Shown here: positions 15,507-24,344 of the stretch, one piece after another
Numbering within the stretch: the stretch's first letter is position 1
Layout: each line of letters starts with the position of its first letter
Assembly: GCA_021498125.1 (NCBI GenBank)
Contig: JAIZWL010000001.1
Span: 385,434 to 449,433 of the forward strand
From: Candidatus Thorarchaeota archaeon
GTDB lineage: Archaea > Asgardarchaeota > Thorarchaeia > Thorarchaeales > Thorarchaeaceae
Length of the DNA stretch: 64,000 nucleotides
Direction: 5' to 3'
Notes under the pieces: model-generated
Seen by the model: the letters and a program-made list of their open reading frames with translations, nothing else
Told to the model about the DNA's origin: nothing
Databases searched by the model: none
Program-made: the position numbers and the translations under genes

Positions 15507-16664
15507 ATGAGATTTCGCACGCACAAGATCATGCCCCCTCCCATCGTTGAGCTGATGGAGCTCGCACGAGATTATATTGCTTCACCAGACTTTCTCAACT
15601 TGGGCCAAGGTACATCGGGATATATACCTCCAAAGGAGGCTCTGAAGGTCCTTGGTGAGCAGGTATGGAATCCTTCTTTGCATGGATACTCCCCAGATCA
15701 GGGGATACTGGAACTACGTGAGGAACTGGCGCTCTATATGCGACGAGTTCATGGAATAGATGCTGATCCTCATGATGAGCTTGTCATAACCGCTGGTGCG
15801 AACCAAGCATTTGCTGGCATTGTCATGACTCTGGTAGAGCCCGGTGATAATGTGATAGTTCCCGATCCTTACTACTTCAATTCCATTATGGCGATTCAGA
15901 TGGCAGGAGGTCAAGAGCGACCCGTAGCCGTAGGATCCGGTTTTCAGATTGATGTTGATGGTATTCGTCAGGCCATCGATACACGGACAAAGGCCATTGT
16001 ATTGATCACACCTAACAATCCCACAGGTGCCGTCTACGAGGAAGACCTAATCAATGAAGTCGTAGACCTATGTATAGAACATGACATTATGCTCATCTCT
16101 GATGAGACCTATGCGCGGTTGATCTTTGATGGTGCTACTCATTATAGTCCACGCTCGCGACGAGATGCTGAAGAGCATGTTATAACTCTCGGAAGTTTCT
16201 CAAAAGATCTTGGAATGGCCGGATGGCGTGTCGGGTTCATTGTTGGTAGCCCCAACTACATCAAAGAGTACATGAAGATTCAAGATACGGTCACTATCTG
16301 TGCTCCAACCGCGGGGCAGATGCTTGCATTAGAAGTTCTTAGAAATGGGACAGAGTATGTGGATTTCGAGTTAGAACGTCTTGCTCTTCTCCGAGATCTG
16401 GCATATGCACGCATAGACGATATCGACCAGTTGGAAGTCACACGAACCGCGGGCACATTCTATCTCTTCCCTCGGGTGCGTGATTGTGCGAATTCCCGTG
16501 AACTTGCCATTGATCTCTTACGAAAGACCTCGACCTTTCTCCTTCCCGGAAGTGTCTTCGGGGCGGCAGGAGAGGGCCACATCCGGATCTCGATAGGCCC
16601 CCTCACCCCCGAGGCTGTGGACGAGGCATTTGATCGTCTTGAGATCTATTTTGCAGAAAACTAG
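15507..16664 (+). CDS. Class I/II PLP-dependent aminotransferase
   Basis: 385-aa fold type I aminotransferase of the AspC/Ala group. Visible: NLGQGTSGYIPP near residue 30, HGYSPDQGILELREEL, the NNPTG motif in ITPNNPTGAVY, SDETYARLIF, and the PLP lysine in GSFSKDLGMAGWRVGF. The C-terminal Arg that binds the substrate carboxylate is in GHIRISIG. ATG 15507 chosen over TTG 15498; ATG 15531 is also possible. Its 3' end overlaps that of convergent glutamine synthetase by 4 bases. The substrate is not certain, but aspartate or alanine type is likely, which suits the nitrogen-assimilation neighbour. Confidence 0.93.
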   Translation: MRFRTHKIMPPPIVELMELARDYIASPDFLNLGQGTSGYIPPKEALKVLGEQVWNPSLHGYSPDQGILELREELALYMRRVHGIDADPHDELVITAGANQAFAGIVMTLVEPGDNVIVPDPYYFNSIMAIQMAGGQERPVAVGSGFQIDVDGIRQAIDTRTKAIVLITPNNPTGAVYEEDLINEVVDLCIEHDIMLISDETYARLIFDGATHYSPRSRRDAEEHVITLGSFSKDLGMAGWRVGFIVGSPNYIKEYMKIQDTVTICAPTAGQMLALEVLRNGTEYVDFELERLALLRDLAYARIDDIDQLEVTRTAGTFYLFPRVRDCANSRELAIDLLRKTSTFLLPGSVFGAAGEGHIRISIGPLTPEAVDEAFDRLEIYFAEN

Positions 16665-17965
16665 GCTCCCGAGTATTTTTGCCATTCCCAGTCGGTGACT
16701 TTGTTGTTTATGTAGTCATCCCACTCATCGAATTTTAAGTCGATGTACGCATCCACGAGAGCAGGGCCAAGAGCCTCTTTGATCACCTCATCCTTATTGA
16801 GTTCGATAAGGGCATCATAGAGATTTTCTGGTAGTGTGGAGATTTCTAGTTCCTTGAGTTTATCAATGGACATCTCGAAGGCATCGCCCTTTAGATCTTC
16901 ATGAGGCATGAGCTTGCGTTTGATGCCATCCATCCCCGCCGCAATGAAACTTGTGAATAGCAGGTATGGGTTGGTCATTGGGTCTGGAGAACGAAACTCC
17001 ATTGCAGCCTTTTGTGGATCCGAAAAGAGTGGGATTCGGATTAGGGCGGTTCTGTTTCTGTAGCCCCAACATATGTAGACGGGGGCCTCTTGATACGGCA
17101 CAAGGCGTTTGTATGAGTTAATGGTTGGGTTTGCAATTGCAGTGATTGCTGGTGCATGTTCAAGGAGTCCTGCTAGAAAGTGTAGTGCAGTCTCCGAAAG
17201 TTTACCGGGTTCGTCACCACCGAATAGGTTCTTTTTCCCATCCCAGAGCTGGATGTGGCAGTGAAGCCCATTTCCTGCAAATCCCTCAAATGGTTTTGGC
17301 ATGAATGTCACATCATGACCGTTCTCTTGTGCAATATCGCGGGCGATATTCTTGAAGCGAAGAATGTTGTCAGCTATGGAGCGGCAATCATCAAAAGCGA
17401 GTTCGATTTCGTATTGTGCCTCTCCAACTTCGTGGTGCAATACTCTTAGTTGTACTCCCATCTTTTGGATGGCTGATCCTATCTCTAGTAATGTGTCCTG
17501 GCCTGCTGCATCAGGATAGATGTCTGCATATTGCCCCTTGTCAAAGGTGTCGCCTTCTGTTGTAATAAAGTAAAACTCAGGTTCGGTCTTGATTCTGAGT
17601 GAATACGATTCTGGCATGAGCTTTTGATGGGCCTTCCGTAAGACCCCTCTTCCATCTAGAGCATGATACTCTTCAGAATCAGCATCAATCCTCTTCTGGA
17701 CAAAACACATGGCTGCTGCGACTCGTTGACTGAAGAATGGAAGTTCGACAAGCGTATCAGGGTCAGGCCGTAATCTTAGATCCGATGCTTCAACCTGAGC
17801 GAGACCTGTGATGGAGCTCCCATCCACACTGGTCCCATTTTTCATAATTGCATCCGTCTTGATCTCTTCAAGAGTTTCCGCAGGGTTACAGGGAACAATC
17901 ATTGTCTTCATTCTGCCCAGCAGGTCGCTGAACTGGAATGCGACATAGTTTATCTTCTCAGACAT
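16661..17965 (-). CDS. glnA: Glutamine synthetase
   Basis: 434-aa type I glutamine synthetase that makes glutamine from glutamate, ammonia and ATP. The N-terminal beta-Grasp domain contains DGSSITGLAQVEASDLRLRPDPDT; the catalytic core has KTEPEFYF, EVGEAQYEIEL, GNGLHCHIQLWDGK, NPTINSYKRLVP, the Arg site NRTALIRIP and EFRSPDPMTNPYLLF, covering the metal, ammonium and glutamate sites. The adenylylation-loop tyrosine of GSI-beta is not evident, so regulation by feedback or PII-like proteins is more likely. Slightly short at both ends compared with bacterial enzymes. ATG 17965. Confidence 0.96.
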   Translation of the reverse strand: MSEKINYVAFQFSDLLGRMKTMIVPCNPAETLEEIKTDAIMKNGTSVDGSSITGLAQVEASDLRLRPDPDTLVELPFFSQRVAAAMCFVQKRIDADSEEYHALDGRGVLRKAHQKLMPESYSLRIKTEPEFYFITTEGDTFDKGQYADIYPDAAGQDTLLEIGSAIQKMGVQLRVLHHEVGEAQYEIELAFDDCRSIADNILRFKNIARDIAQENGHDVTFMPKPFEGFAGNGLHCHIQLWDGKKNLFGGDEPGKLSETALHFLAGLLEHAPAITAIANPTINSYKRLVPYQEAPVYICWGYRNRTALIRIPLFSDPQKAAMEFRSPDPMTNPYLLFTSFIAAGMDGIKRKLMPHEDLKGDAFEMSIDKLKELEISTLPENLYDALIELNKDEVIKEALGPALVDAYIDLKFDEWDDYINNKVTDWEWQKYSGA

Positions 17966-18059
17966 GGCACAGTACTCCGCACAGGGGTGCGCAGAATCGC
18001 CGCAGTAGTCCTATTTTAAGTCTGCTCTTTTGTCAATATCTAACGTGTGACGTAGTGAT

Positions 18060-18374
18060 CTATCCCCACACAGTACGATACCAGTCTTCTGCGTCTTTTC
18101 CGACCTCTATTCTGATCGACCCACTGACCACGCTTGGCTCTTCTTCTCCCTCTTGAATCTCAAAATTCATGGCTGAAACCCGGAACGCCTTTTTCTCGAG
18201 TGCAGCGTTTCCAATATTTCTAGCATGAAGTCTTACGATCTTCTTCCCATCTGTAAGGACGAGTAACGAGTCTTCATAGGTCACATCGCACTTCATTTTG
18301 AAGCTTGATCCTCTAAATGATCCCATATGTGTTTCAAGATTGGAAAACTCAGCCTTGACCTTTTCAGCTTTCAT
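18060..18374 (-). CDS. Hypothetical protein, 104 aa
   Basis: Not recognised. Predicted alternating beta strands ([28 protein letters not shown] and [26 protein letters not shown]) suggest a small all-beta domain ending in [11 protein letters not shown]. No signal peptide or metal ligands. ATG 18374; 94 bases upstream of glnA on the same strand, so it could be cotranscribed. Codon use is normal for the region. Confidence 0.65.
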   Translation of the reverse strand: MKAEKVKAEFSNLETHMGSFRGSSFKMKCDVTYEDSLLVLTDGKKIVRLHARNIGNAALEKKAFRVSAMNFEIQEGEEEPSVVSGSIRIEVGKDAEDWYRTVWG

Positions 18375-18505
18375 CTTGCTTCACTGAATTGGTTGCTATT
18401 CTATTCACTTATGAATCTCATCATTGGTGGCAACACGTAATTGACTTTGGCTCTCTCGAAAATCTAATAAGAAAAATACAGTCATTCTTTAACCCGGTGA
18501 TATCT

Positions 18506-18739
18506 ATGGTTGACGTAGTAGACATTCCTATGGTCAAGTCGCCTGAGAATGCCAAGTGGCGACCCGGCCGGGGTTACAGTAAGGGTGAGCTCGAAAAGGC
18601 AGGACTCACAGTACGAGATGCACGACGGGCCGGATATCCCGTTGATGTTCGCAGGAAGAGTGTACACCCAGAGAATGTCAAGATTCTCCAAGATCTCCAC
18701 TCTGGTGGTAGTGGTCCTGGAACATCTACCGCAGCATAA
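18506..18739 (+). CDS. rpl13e: Ribosomal protein eL13 (L13e)
   Basis: 77-aa short form of the eukaryotic-type large-subunit protein L13e. The stretch [33 protein letters not shown] matches the family's core (WxxGRGFxxxELxxAG ... ARxxGIxVDxRR), followed by ENVKILQDL. Archaeal versions are shorter than those of eukaryotes. ATG 18506 is chosen, with GGTGAT upstream; the longer frame from 18389 is not supported. eL13 is known from eukaryotes, many Crenarchaeota and Asgard archaea, so it is a lineage clue. Confidence 0.9.
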   Translation: MVDVVDIPMVKSPENAKWRPGRGYSKGELEKAGLTVRDARRAGYPVDVRRKSVHPENVKILQDLHSGGSGPGTSTAA

Positions 18740-18778
18740 TCTCCGGCATTTCTGTGTGTTGTTCTGGGAGGCCTTCTC

Positions 18779-19852
18779 GTGGACTGGCATGACCTACTTG
18801 CCATCCTCCGAGACCCTCCCAATCTTCCACGACCCGTTATCATGCCTGATTTTTTTGTGGATCATTTTGTTATTGGTGGTACGTTCGATGACCTCATCAG
18901 AGGGCTTGAGCAACTCGCCCATCAGGGTGGGGGCAATCTGATTGGTACACGTCATATGATCAAGAGGGGTGGAAACTCTGTAAATACCGCCTCTGCACTC
19001 TTGAGGTTGGGTGCCCATCCAGTATTGGTCGTTAAGACCAGTGTGCAAGGTCGCTTGCTCTTACAGACACTTGTTGATCCAGCTCTAGACCTCTCTCATG
19101 TTCATACTACTGGAGACCTCTCCTCAACTGTATCCATTGAGACCGAGTATCAGGGGCGCAGAGTCAATCTAATGATCAGTGATAGTGGGTCTGTTGCAGA
19201 CTTTACCGTTGATGACCTTAGCGAGGATGATGTTGAGGCAATTCGGCAATCAGGTCTTGTGGCTCTCCTCTGTCTAAATCATAATAATGACCCGGCTAAG
19301 ACTGCCCATGATGTATTTTCGTTGGTGCGACAAAACTCTGAGGCGCTCACATTTCTTGACATTGGCGATCCGTCGAGTAGGCCTCAGATCCTAAACTCAC
19401 TGGTTGGTACTGTGCTCCGTAAGGAATTAGTCGATGTCCTTAGTGTCAATGAAAATGAGGCGCAACGCATCGCTCATGTTGTGGAGGGTCGTACTGGTGA
19501 GATTGTCTATAGTACCCGACCAGGGGACTGGTTAGACTCGGCGCAAGTGATCGCGGAGTCAACTAGTGTTCAGGTCGATCTCCATACGCCTCTGTTTGCT
19601 GCAAGCATACAAGCAACTGACAAGGTGGTTGTCCCCACTTTTGTGGTCACTCCTGTAGTCACTTGTGGTGCCGGTGATGCGTGGAATGCTGGAGATGTTT
19701 TTGGACTACTATTAGGTGTCACGTCCGAGGATCGACTTATCTTGGCAAATGCGGTGGGAGCGCTCTATGTGACAAACCCCCAAGCTCTACATCCCTCTCC
19801 ACAGGATATCGAGAAGTTTCTTCGGTCATCTCCTCGTGTAAATCGTCTGTAA
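18779..19852 (+). CDS. PfkB family carbohydrate kinase
   Basis: 357-aa ribokinase-fold kinase. The N-terminal sugar-binding part has the KRGGNSVNTASALLRLGA segment typical of PfkB members, and the C-terminal anion-hole/catalytic motif is intact in TCGAGDAWNAGDVFGLL with the Asp that activates the acceptor hydroxyl. Substrate unknown: nucleoside, ribose or another sugar is possible. GTG 18779, with GGGAGG 8 bases upstream. A second, degenerate family member is at 30960-31856. Confidence 0.9.
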   Translation: MDWHDLLAILRDPPNLPRPVIMPDFFVDHFVIGGTFDDLIRGLEQLAHQGGGNLIGTRHMIKRGGNSVNTASALLRLGAHPVLVVKTSVQGRLLLQTLVDPALDLSHVHTTGDLSSTVSIETEYQGRRVNLMISDSGSVADFTVDDLSEDDVEAIRQSGLVALLCLNHNNDPAKTAHDVFSLVRQNSEALTFLDIGDPSSRPQILNSLVGTVLRKELVDVLSVNENEAQRIAHVVEGRTGEIVYSTRPGDWLDSAQVIAESTSVQVDLHTPLFAASIQATDKVVVPTFVVTPVVTCGAGDAWNAGDVFGLLLGVTSEDRLILANAVGALYVTNPQALHPSPQDIEKFLRSSPRVNRL

Positions 19853-19916
19853 TAACTTACTTAAGGTCGATTGCGTATTGGAAAATATTAGGCAATCATG
19901 GGAGAGGTCCCCTTAG

Positions 19917-20828
19917 ATGGATATCGATCGTGCTCTTAGCAAATTGAAGTTCGATGAATCTGTCGTAGGTTATACATTAATCACCAACGATGGTCAGCTC
20001 TTCCTCTCCTTTTCGATTCCCGATTCGGTCATTCCTCAGATCAAAGGTGTACTCAAAATTCACTCCACCTCGTTAAAGATGATGAATGTCATGAGCGAGC
20101 ATGGCGTTGTTGTTCTTGGGCGCATAAATCCTGATTGGATTCTTGCAGTGTTATTTGCAGAGTCTTCTCTTGGAATTGCGCTTCAGAAAACAAGTGATGT
20201 CATTCGTCTTTTGATGCAGGTGGATCTCCCTCCACCCCCTCAGCCATCCCCGTCGGAGGCAAAAGAACCTCCGTCTGAGGTGCCAGCAGATGAGGTTGCA
20301 GTAGAACCTACTCCACCGAGTATCCCTGATGAAACTATTCCCCTTGAAACAATTCGTGTTCAACATGGTTGTGTTGTCTTACGGGGGCCACGATTTACCA
20401 GTGCCATGACCATGGACTCGCAACTGAATCAAGAACTACGAAAATATGCAATGGTTGGTATGGACATCCTTCTCATGGTTGACGAACAACGTACGGTCTA
20501 CAAGATATCTGATGCATTAGATCGTCCGGTGGATGACATCATCAACGTAGTTCGGTGGTGTGTATCTCGACGCATAGTGGATGTTGAATGCCCCGAGGAA
20601 CAGGCGACTGGGGCACGTAAGATAATCGAGGTCCCGCTATTCGATGGTGACCTTGACAAGGTGAAGAAACAGCACCGACCTGTCCTCGAACTATGTGATG
20701 GCACACGCACGCTTAACGAGGTTGCTGATATTCTTGGGATCAAGTACTTTGAGGCACTTCAGGCGACACTCCCCTACAAAGGGAAGTCTCTCAAATTTGT
20801 TAAGACCGATAAAATATTGAAAAAATAG
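19917..20828 (+). CDS. Roadblock/longin-like plus winged-helix protein, copy 1
   Basis: 303 aa in three parts. Residues 1-100 (RALSKLKFDESVVGYTLITNDGQLFLSF...) have the alpha-beta pattern of roadblock/LC7 or longin-like domains. Residues 101-142 are a Pro/Glu-rich linker. Residues 155-303 hold two small helical/winged-helix units (YKISDALDRPVDDIINVVRWCVSRRIV and ELCDGTRTLNEVADILGIKYFEALQATL). A full-length paralogue lies at 22800-23762. A V4R/TRAPP-like gene follows 12 bases later, the same order as in the second copy. Roadblock domains regulate small GTPases, so a GTPase adaptor is the best guess. ATG start, preceded by GAGAGGT. Confidence 0.75.
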   Translation: MDIDRALSKLKFDESVVGYTLITNDGQLFLSFSIPDSVIPQIKGVLKIHSTSLKMMNVMSEHGVVVLGRINPDWILAVLFAESSLGIALQKTSDVIRLLMQVDLPPPPQPSPSEAKEPPSEVPADEVAVEPTPPSIPDETIPLETIRVQHGCVVLRGPRFTSAMTMDSQLNQELRKYAMVGMDILLMVDEQRTVYKISDALDRPVDDIINVVRWCVSRRIVDVECPEEQATGARKIIEVPLFDGDLDKVKKQHRPVLELCDGTRTLNEVADILGIKYFEALQATLPYKGKSLKFVKTDKILKK

Positions 20829-20840
20829 GAGGCACAACTC

Positions 20841-21347
20841 TTGGGTGTCAAAGGAAAGCTCGCATGGGCTTTAAAAATAGAAAAAGTTGCGAAACCACTG
20901 TTTCAGGCAACGTATCGCGAACTGATGAACATATTGATTCAGACGAGTGATACTGTGGATGAGATCAACGAAAAGATGAAGGCCATAGGCTTCAAGGTCG
21001 GCGAAGATCTCCTCATGGAATATGCGGATAAGATAGGCAAGCATGCTGGAACCTTCGCTGAGTTCTCATCAACGTTGCAACTGGCCTACAAAGTCAATTC
21101 GGGTCAGCCGTTCACTCGTATTGACATCAGTGAGGATGGTACTGTTGTACGCTTCACAGATGAGCACTGTGTTCTCTGCGAGGGCGTGGAGATTACTGAT
21201 ATGCCCGGTCTGCAATATTGCAATCTTATTAGCGGCGTCTTTCAAGCTGTCATGGATCTCAGAGGCTTTAATGCCGAGGCGTATCAAGAATCATGTAAGG
21301 CATTAGGGGATTCGGCCTGCACTTGGACCATCCGTCTAAAAGAATGA
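20841..21347 (+). CDS. V4R/TRAPP (Bet3-like) domain protein, copy 1
   Basis: 168 aa. The C-terminal two thirds fit the V4R/Bet3 fold shared by TRAPP subunits and archaeal small-molecule-sensing V4R domains: HCVLCEGVEI, GLQYCNLISGVFQAVMDLRGFNAEAYQESC and GDSACTWTIRL, with four Cys at positions common in V4R proteins. The N-terminal 60 residues are helical. TTG 20841 has AGGAGG at 20827. It is coupled to the roadblock-winged-helix gene (12-base gap). TRAPP is a eukaryotic vesicle-tethering GEF; Bet3-like homologues have been reported from Asgard genomes. Function here is unproven. Confidence 0.78.
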   Translation: MGVKGKLAWALKIEKVAKPLFQATYRELMNILIQTSDTVDEINEKMKAIGFKVGEDLLMEYADKIGKHAGTFAEFSSTLQLAYKVNSGQPFTRIDISEDGTVVRFTDEHCVLCEGVEITDMPGLQYCNLISGVFQAVMDLRGFNAEAYQESCKALGDSACTWTIRLKE

Positions 21348-21479
21348 TTTTCGCTCCACATTATCAACTTTGTTGCATTGCCATTGGAGAAAGGCCAAAC
21401 TCAAATACGGATTTGGTACATATGTATAAATGGTACTAATACAACACGAATGTGAACTTTGCATATTGGAGGTAACAAC

Positions 21480-21980
21480 ATGGGACAGGTCCTTGGAACG
21501 TTCGTCGGTCTGCTAATTGCTTTTGTCTTTACTTTTCTTATCTTGATGTTTGGAGGCTCTATTCATGAGGACCTCATAAATCCCGCAATCGTTGCAGATT
21601 TTATCAACCGTCCGGATCTGGAGTTCAAGCTCGCTATAGTCGGAACTGTCCTCTATCCTCCGTTCCTTGGAATGCAACTAGGTTTTGGTGCGCAGGGATC
21701 CACCATCCTCATGTTTCTGGCCTGGGGTGTTGGTGGGCTTATTGCTGGGCTTCTTGCACGAGATATTGTCCCTGGTATTCTTGCTGCTGTGTTGTCCGTT
21801 GTGATTGGCGCCTTTCTCATCTGGCTTCTTGTGTTCTTCATTGGGACTGTTGATTTTATGGCGTTATTTGGCGGAGAATCTATGCTTATCCTTCAGTTTG
21901 TCTTAGAGGGTGCACTCTATCCCGGAATTGCAGCAGCAATAGGTGGTCTTATCGGCGGGGCCATTATGCGTGATCGATAG
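21480..21980 (+). CDS. Hypothetical membrane protein with four or five helices
   Basis: 166 aa, very hydrophobic. Helices at about 5-25, 50-72, 78-95, 100-128 and 143-162; Gly-rich turns (GGLIAGLLARDIVPG, IAAAIGGLIGGAIM) resemble small membrane-regulatory or transporter-like proteins, but I recognise no family. ATG 21480 follows a clear GGAGGT at 21469. It separates the two copies of the roadblock/V4R pair and overlaps the 3' end of a convergent gene by 17 bases. Confidence 0.65.
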   Translation: MGQVLGTFVGLLIAFVFTFLILMFGGSIHEDLINPAIVADFINRPDLEFKLAIVGTVLYPPFLGMQLGFGAQGSTILMFLAWGVGGLIAGLLARDIVPGILAAVLSVVIGAFLIWLLVFFIGTVDFMALFGGESMLILQFVLEGALYPGIAAAIGGLIGGAIMRDR

Positions 21981-22599
21981 GCGTGATCTCTGACAGGTCG
22001 CCTAGTGGCTTGCCGCACGCCGAACAGATCAGCGGTCTTGATCTATACACTGCACCACAACTGCATATAGTTTCAATCTTTTCTGGAATCGGGGGATCGG
22101 CATGTGTGCGTGCCTGTTTCAATACGATTGCAACTGGTATTGCTGTGAGTAGGGAGCTCTGAGCCAAAAGGAGGCTGGTCGTGAAGATAAATAGCAACTG
22201 AAGGTTTCTATCAGGTTGATTCCAGAATGATGGAGTGGTGAATAATATCGAACTGGTGGCAACGATTGCCAGTATCGTGCCTAACCAGATACTGGAACGT
22301 ACAGTATTCCACCCCGGCTCTGAGAGCGGTCCAAGAGCCAGTCCTGCAATGAGCCATATTGGAAGGTATACTACTACTGATGTGATCATCTCGGAAACCG
22401 GCCCGATCTGAATCAGCGTGGAACTCGCCGAAAGCAGAAATGCGATCAACACGGGTAAACTAGAATATTGTGTGAGGCTCAAATGAACCATCATATGCAT
22501 CGTAATGGTCGTCAAAATAATGGCCACAATGGCACCCGTGATATTCTTCATCAGTCGCACTTGTCCTAGTGATGATGTTGTTTCTATCTCGTGCAGCAT
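21964..22599 (-). CDS. Hypothetical membrane protein with C-terminal zinc ribbon
   Basis: 211 aa. Four hydrophobic helices occupy residues 20-160, then the cytoplasmic tail carries a rubredoxin-like zinc ribbon, CSCGAVYRSRPLICSACGKPL (two Cys-x(1-2)-Cys knuckles). Such ribbons often mediate protein interaction in archaeal membrane proteins. ATG 22599 is used; TTG 22605 is in the same frame. It is convergent with the preceding membrane gene. Not recognised beyond this. Confidence 0.65.
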   Translation of the reverse strand: MLHEIETTSSLGQVRLMKNITGAIVAIILTTITMHMMVHLSLTQYSSLPVLIAFLLSASSTLIQIGPVSEMITSVVVYLPIWLIAGLALGPLSEPGWNTVRSSIWLGTILAIVATSSILFTTPSFWNQPDRNLQLLFIFTTSLLLAQSSLLTAIPVAIVLKQARTHADPPIPEKIETICSCGAVYRSRPLICSACGKPLGDLSEITPIDHA

Positions 22600-22799
22600 T
22601 AGCAATGCTCTTTATGATTTCCTATTGGTTCGTATGGTCTGTTTAGGCGGATGCTATTGCAGAGGCTAGTATTCTCTTATCAAAAGTTGTATATGATGGT
22701 CTGTACAATATCACCACAACGCTTTTCAGAACACTTTGAGTTTCATATAATTGTAGATGATAGACCAAGCATATCTCTGGGACTGTAAGGTGATTTAAC

Positions 22800-23762
22800 A
22801 TGGCTAGTGGCGACCTAGAACGAGCACTATCAAAACTAAGATTTGATGATCAAGTCATAGGTTACTCTCTAATGACAAAACAGGGTAGGCCTTTTGTGAG
22901 CTTTTCATTTCCGGATGACCTATTCCCTCGTGTTAAAGAGAGCATTGGCTTGTACAAGAGCGATCTGCGGTTAATGACCATTGACACAGATATGGGTCTA
23001 GTCGTACTAGCGCCAGTCGATGAGAACTGGATCTTGACAGTGTTGTATGTCCCTGAACTTCAGCTTGGTCTTGCAATTGCAAAAACTAAGAACGTCTTGC
23101 GTATGTTGGAAGGTGTTGAACTACCGCCTCCTCCCGAGGAGTTTGAAGAGGCCTCTGAGTCAAATCTTGAAGTCCTAGAAGAGATTGGAATGCAGGCCGC
23201 CTCCACTGAAGCAACACCCGTGACCGAGACTGCACCTGTTCCCGAGCCTGAGCCAGTTCGTGAGTTGACACCATCCGATTTTCTTGTTACTCTGTCAACC
23301 GTGCCAAAGAAGGGCGAGGCTTTCTCAACAGCTCTCTCACTGGACTCTGATCTGTACTCTGAGATGAAACGTGCCTATCGCAATTTTGGGTTTGACGTTC
23401 TGATGCTTGTGGATGGTAAACTGACGGTCAGTGCAATTGCCGAGTCGATGTTTCAACCCACTGAGCGTGTTATTGATCTTCTCAAGTGGGCAGCATCGAA
23501 GCGAATACTTGAGCTTCCTTTGGCCGACACCCTTGAAGGTGAGGCTAAGACTGGCATAGGTGGACGGTTCGTTAAATGTCCCAAGTACGAGGGTGATATG
23601 TCTAAAGTCGATTCTGAGCATCGTTCGATTGTTGAACTATGTGATGGGACCCGGACCACCGAAGATATAGCAGAAACGGTGAAGGTTCCCGTTCCGAGAG
23701 TCATTCAAGTGCTTGCAAAATATCGCAGATACGGAATGAAAATGGTCGGGAAAAAGATCTGA
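22800..23762 (+). CDS. Roadblock/longin-like plus winged-helix protein, copy 2
   Basis: 320-aa paralogue of the protein at 19917-20828. The N-termini align residue by residue (ERALSKLRFDDQVIGYSLMTKQGRPFVSFSFPDD), the Pro/Glu-rich linker is longer (about 105-165), and the C-terminal winged-helix units are preserved (MFQPTERVIDLLKWAASKRILELP and VELCDGTRTTEDIAETVKVPVPRVIQVL). ATG start with AGGTGAT upstream. Followed after 31 bases by a V4R protein, as in copy 1. The shared domain order implies that the two-gene unit was duplicated as a block. Confidence 0.77.
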   Translation: MASGDLERALSKLRFDDQVIGYSLMTKQGRPFVSFSFPDDLFPRVKESIGLYKSDLRLMTIDTDMGLVVLAPVDENWILTVLYVPELQLGLAIAKTKNVLRMLEGVELPPPPEEFEEASESNLEVLEEIGMQAASTEATPVTETAPVPEPEPVRELTPSDFLVTLSTVPKKGEAFSTALSLDSDLYSEMKRAYRNFGFDVLMLVDGKLTVSAIAESMFQPTERVIDLLKWAASKRILELPLADTLEGEAKTGIGGRFVKCPKYEGDMSKVDSEHRSIVELCDGTRTTEDIAETVKVPVPRVIQVLAKYRRYGMKMVGKKI

Positions 23763-23793
23763 TTTGTATATTCCCTACTGAGAGGTCAATGAC

Positions 23794-24267
23794 ATGGCAA
23801 GGATAGAGAATCCACTATTATTGAGTATCTATGGTCAACTAGTTGACAAGATCCTTGCAGAAACCAATAATATCGAAGAGGCTAATGAGCGTCTCAGGGA
23901 TCTTGGTAGAAGTATGGCTGAGCAAATCTATCTCACCACTGAGATAGTAGATAAGACTAAAGACACGATCATGACCCGCGAGGATGTGGCCAAGCTTATC
24001 GAGACTGTATACAAGACCCTTTTTGATCGCAAGCCCTCTGAGATTGACATGGAATCTGCCAGAGGTTCTGTTCGTGTGACAGACACATCGTGTGTATGGT
24101 GTCAGGATGTGAATCTTGAAGGAATGCGCGGTTTTGGGTATTGTGAGGTCTTCAGTGGTATACTTCAGGCAATTCTGGAGTACAAGGGCGTCGAGGCCAA
24201 AGTCTTTGAGGAGACCTGTAAAGCAACAGGCGGCGCAGCTTGTTCATGGAATGTTCGTCTGTCATAA
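23794..24267 (+). CDS. V4R/TRAPP (Bet3-like) domain protein, copy 2
   Basis: 157 aa, paralogous to 20841-21347 and with the same Cys framework: SCVWCQDVNLEGMRGFGYCEVFSGILQAILEYKGVEAKVFEETC and GAACSWNVRL. The N-terminal helix-rich half (LSIYGQLVDKILAETNNIEEANERLRDLGRSMAEQ) resembles Bet3/TRAPPC3 proteins, which begin with a helix pair. ATG 23794 with GAGGTCA upstream. A third family member starts 77 bases downstream, so the three proteins could form a hetero-oligomer; that is inference. Confidence 0.8.
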   Translation: MARIENPLLLSIYGQLVDKILAETNNIEEANERLRDLGRSMAEQIYLTTEIVDKTKDTIMTREDVAKLIETVYKTLFDRKPSEIDMESARGSVRVTDTSCVWCQDVNLEGMRGFGYCEVFSGILQAILEYKGVEAKVFEETCKATGGAACSWNVRLS

Positions 24268-24344
24268 ATAATAGACCACAGCAAAGCACTTAACGCGCCT
24301 TGCAGATTGCATTTACAGATTGCATATACTGGAGGAAACCGTTC

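Noticed and set aside
18389-18505. Upstream extension of the eL13 frame
   Set aside because: The extra 39 residues do not belong to eL13, and ATG 18506 has a proper ribosome binding site.
24300-24344. TTG start for the third V4R protein
   Set aside because: The 15 added residues lie before a clear GGAGG and GTG 24345.
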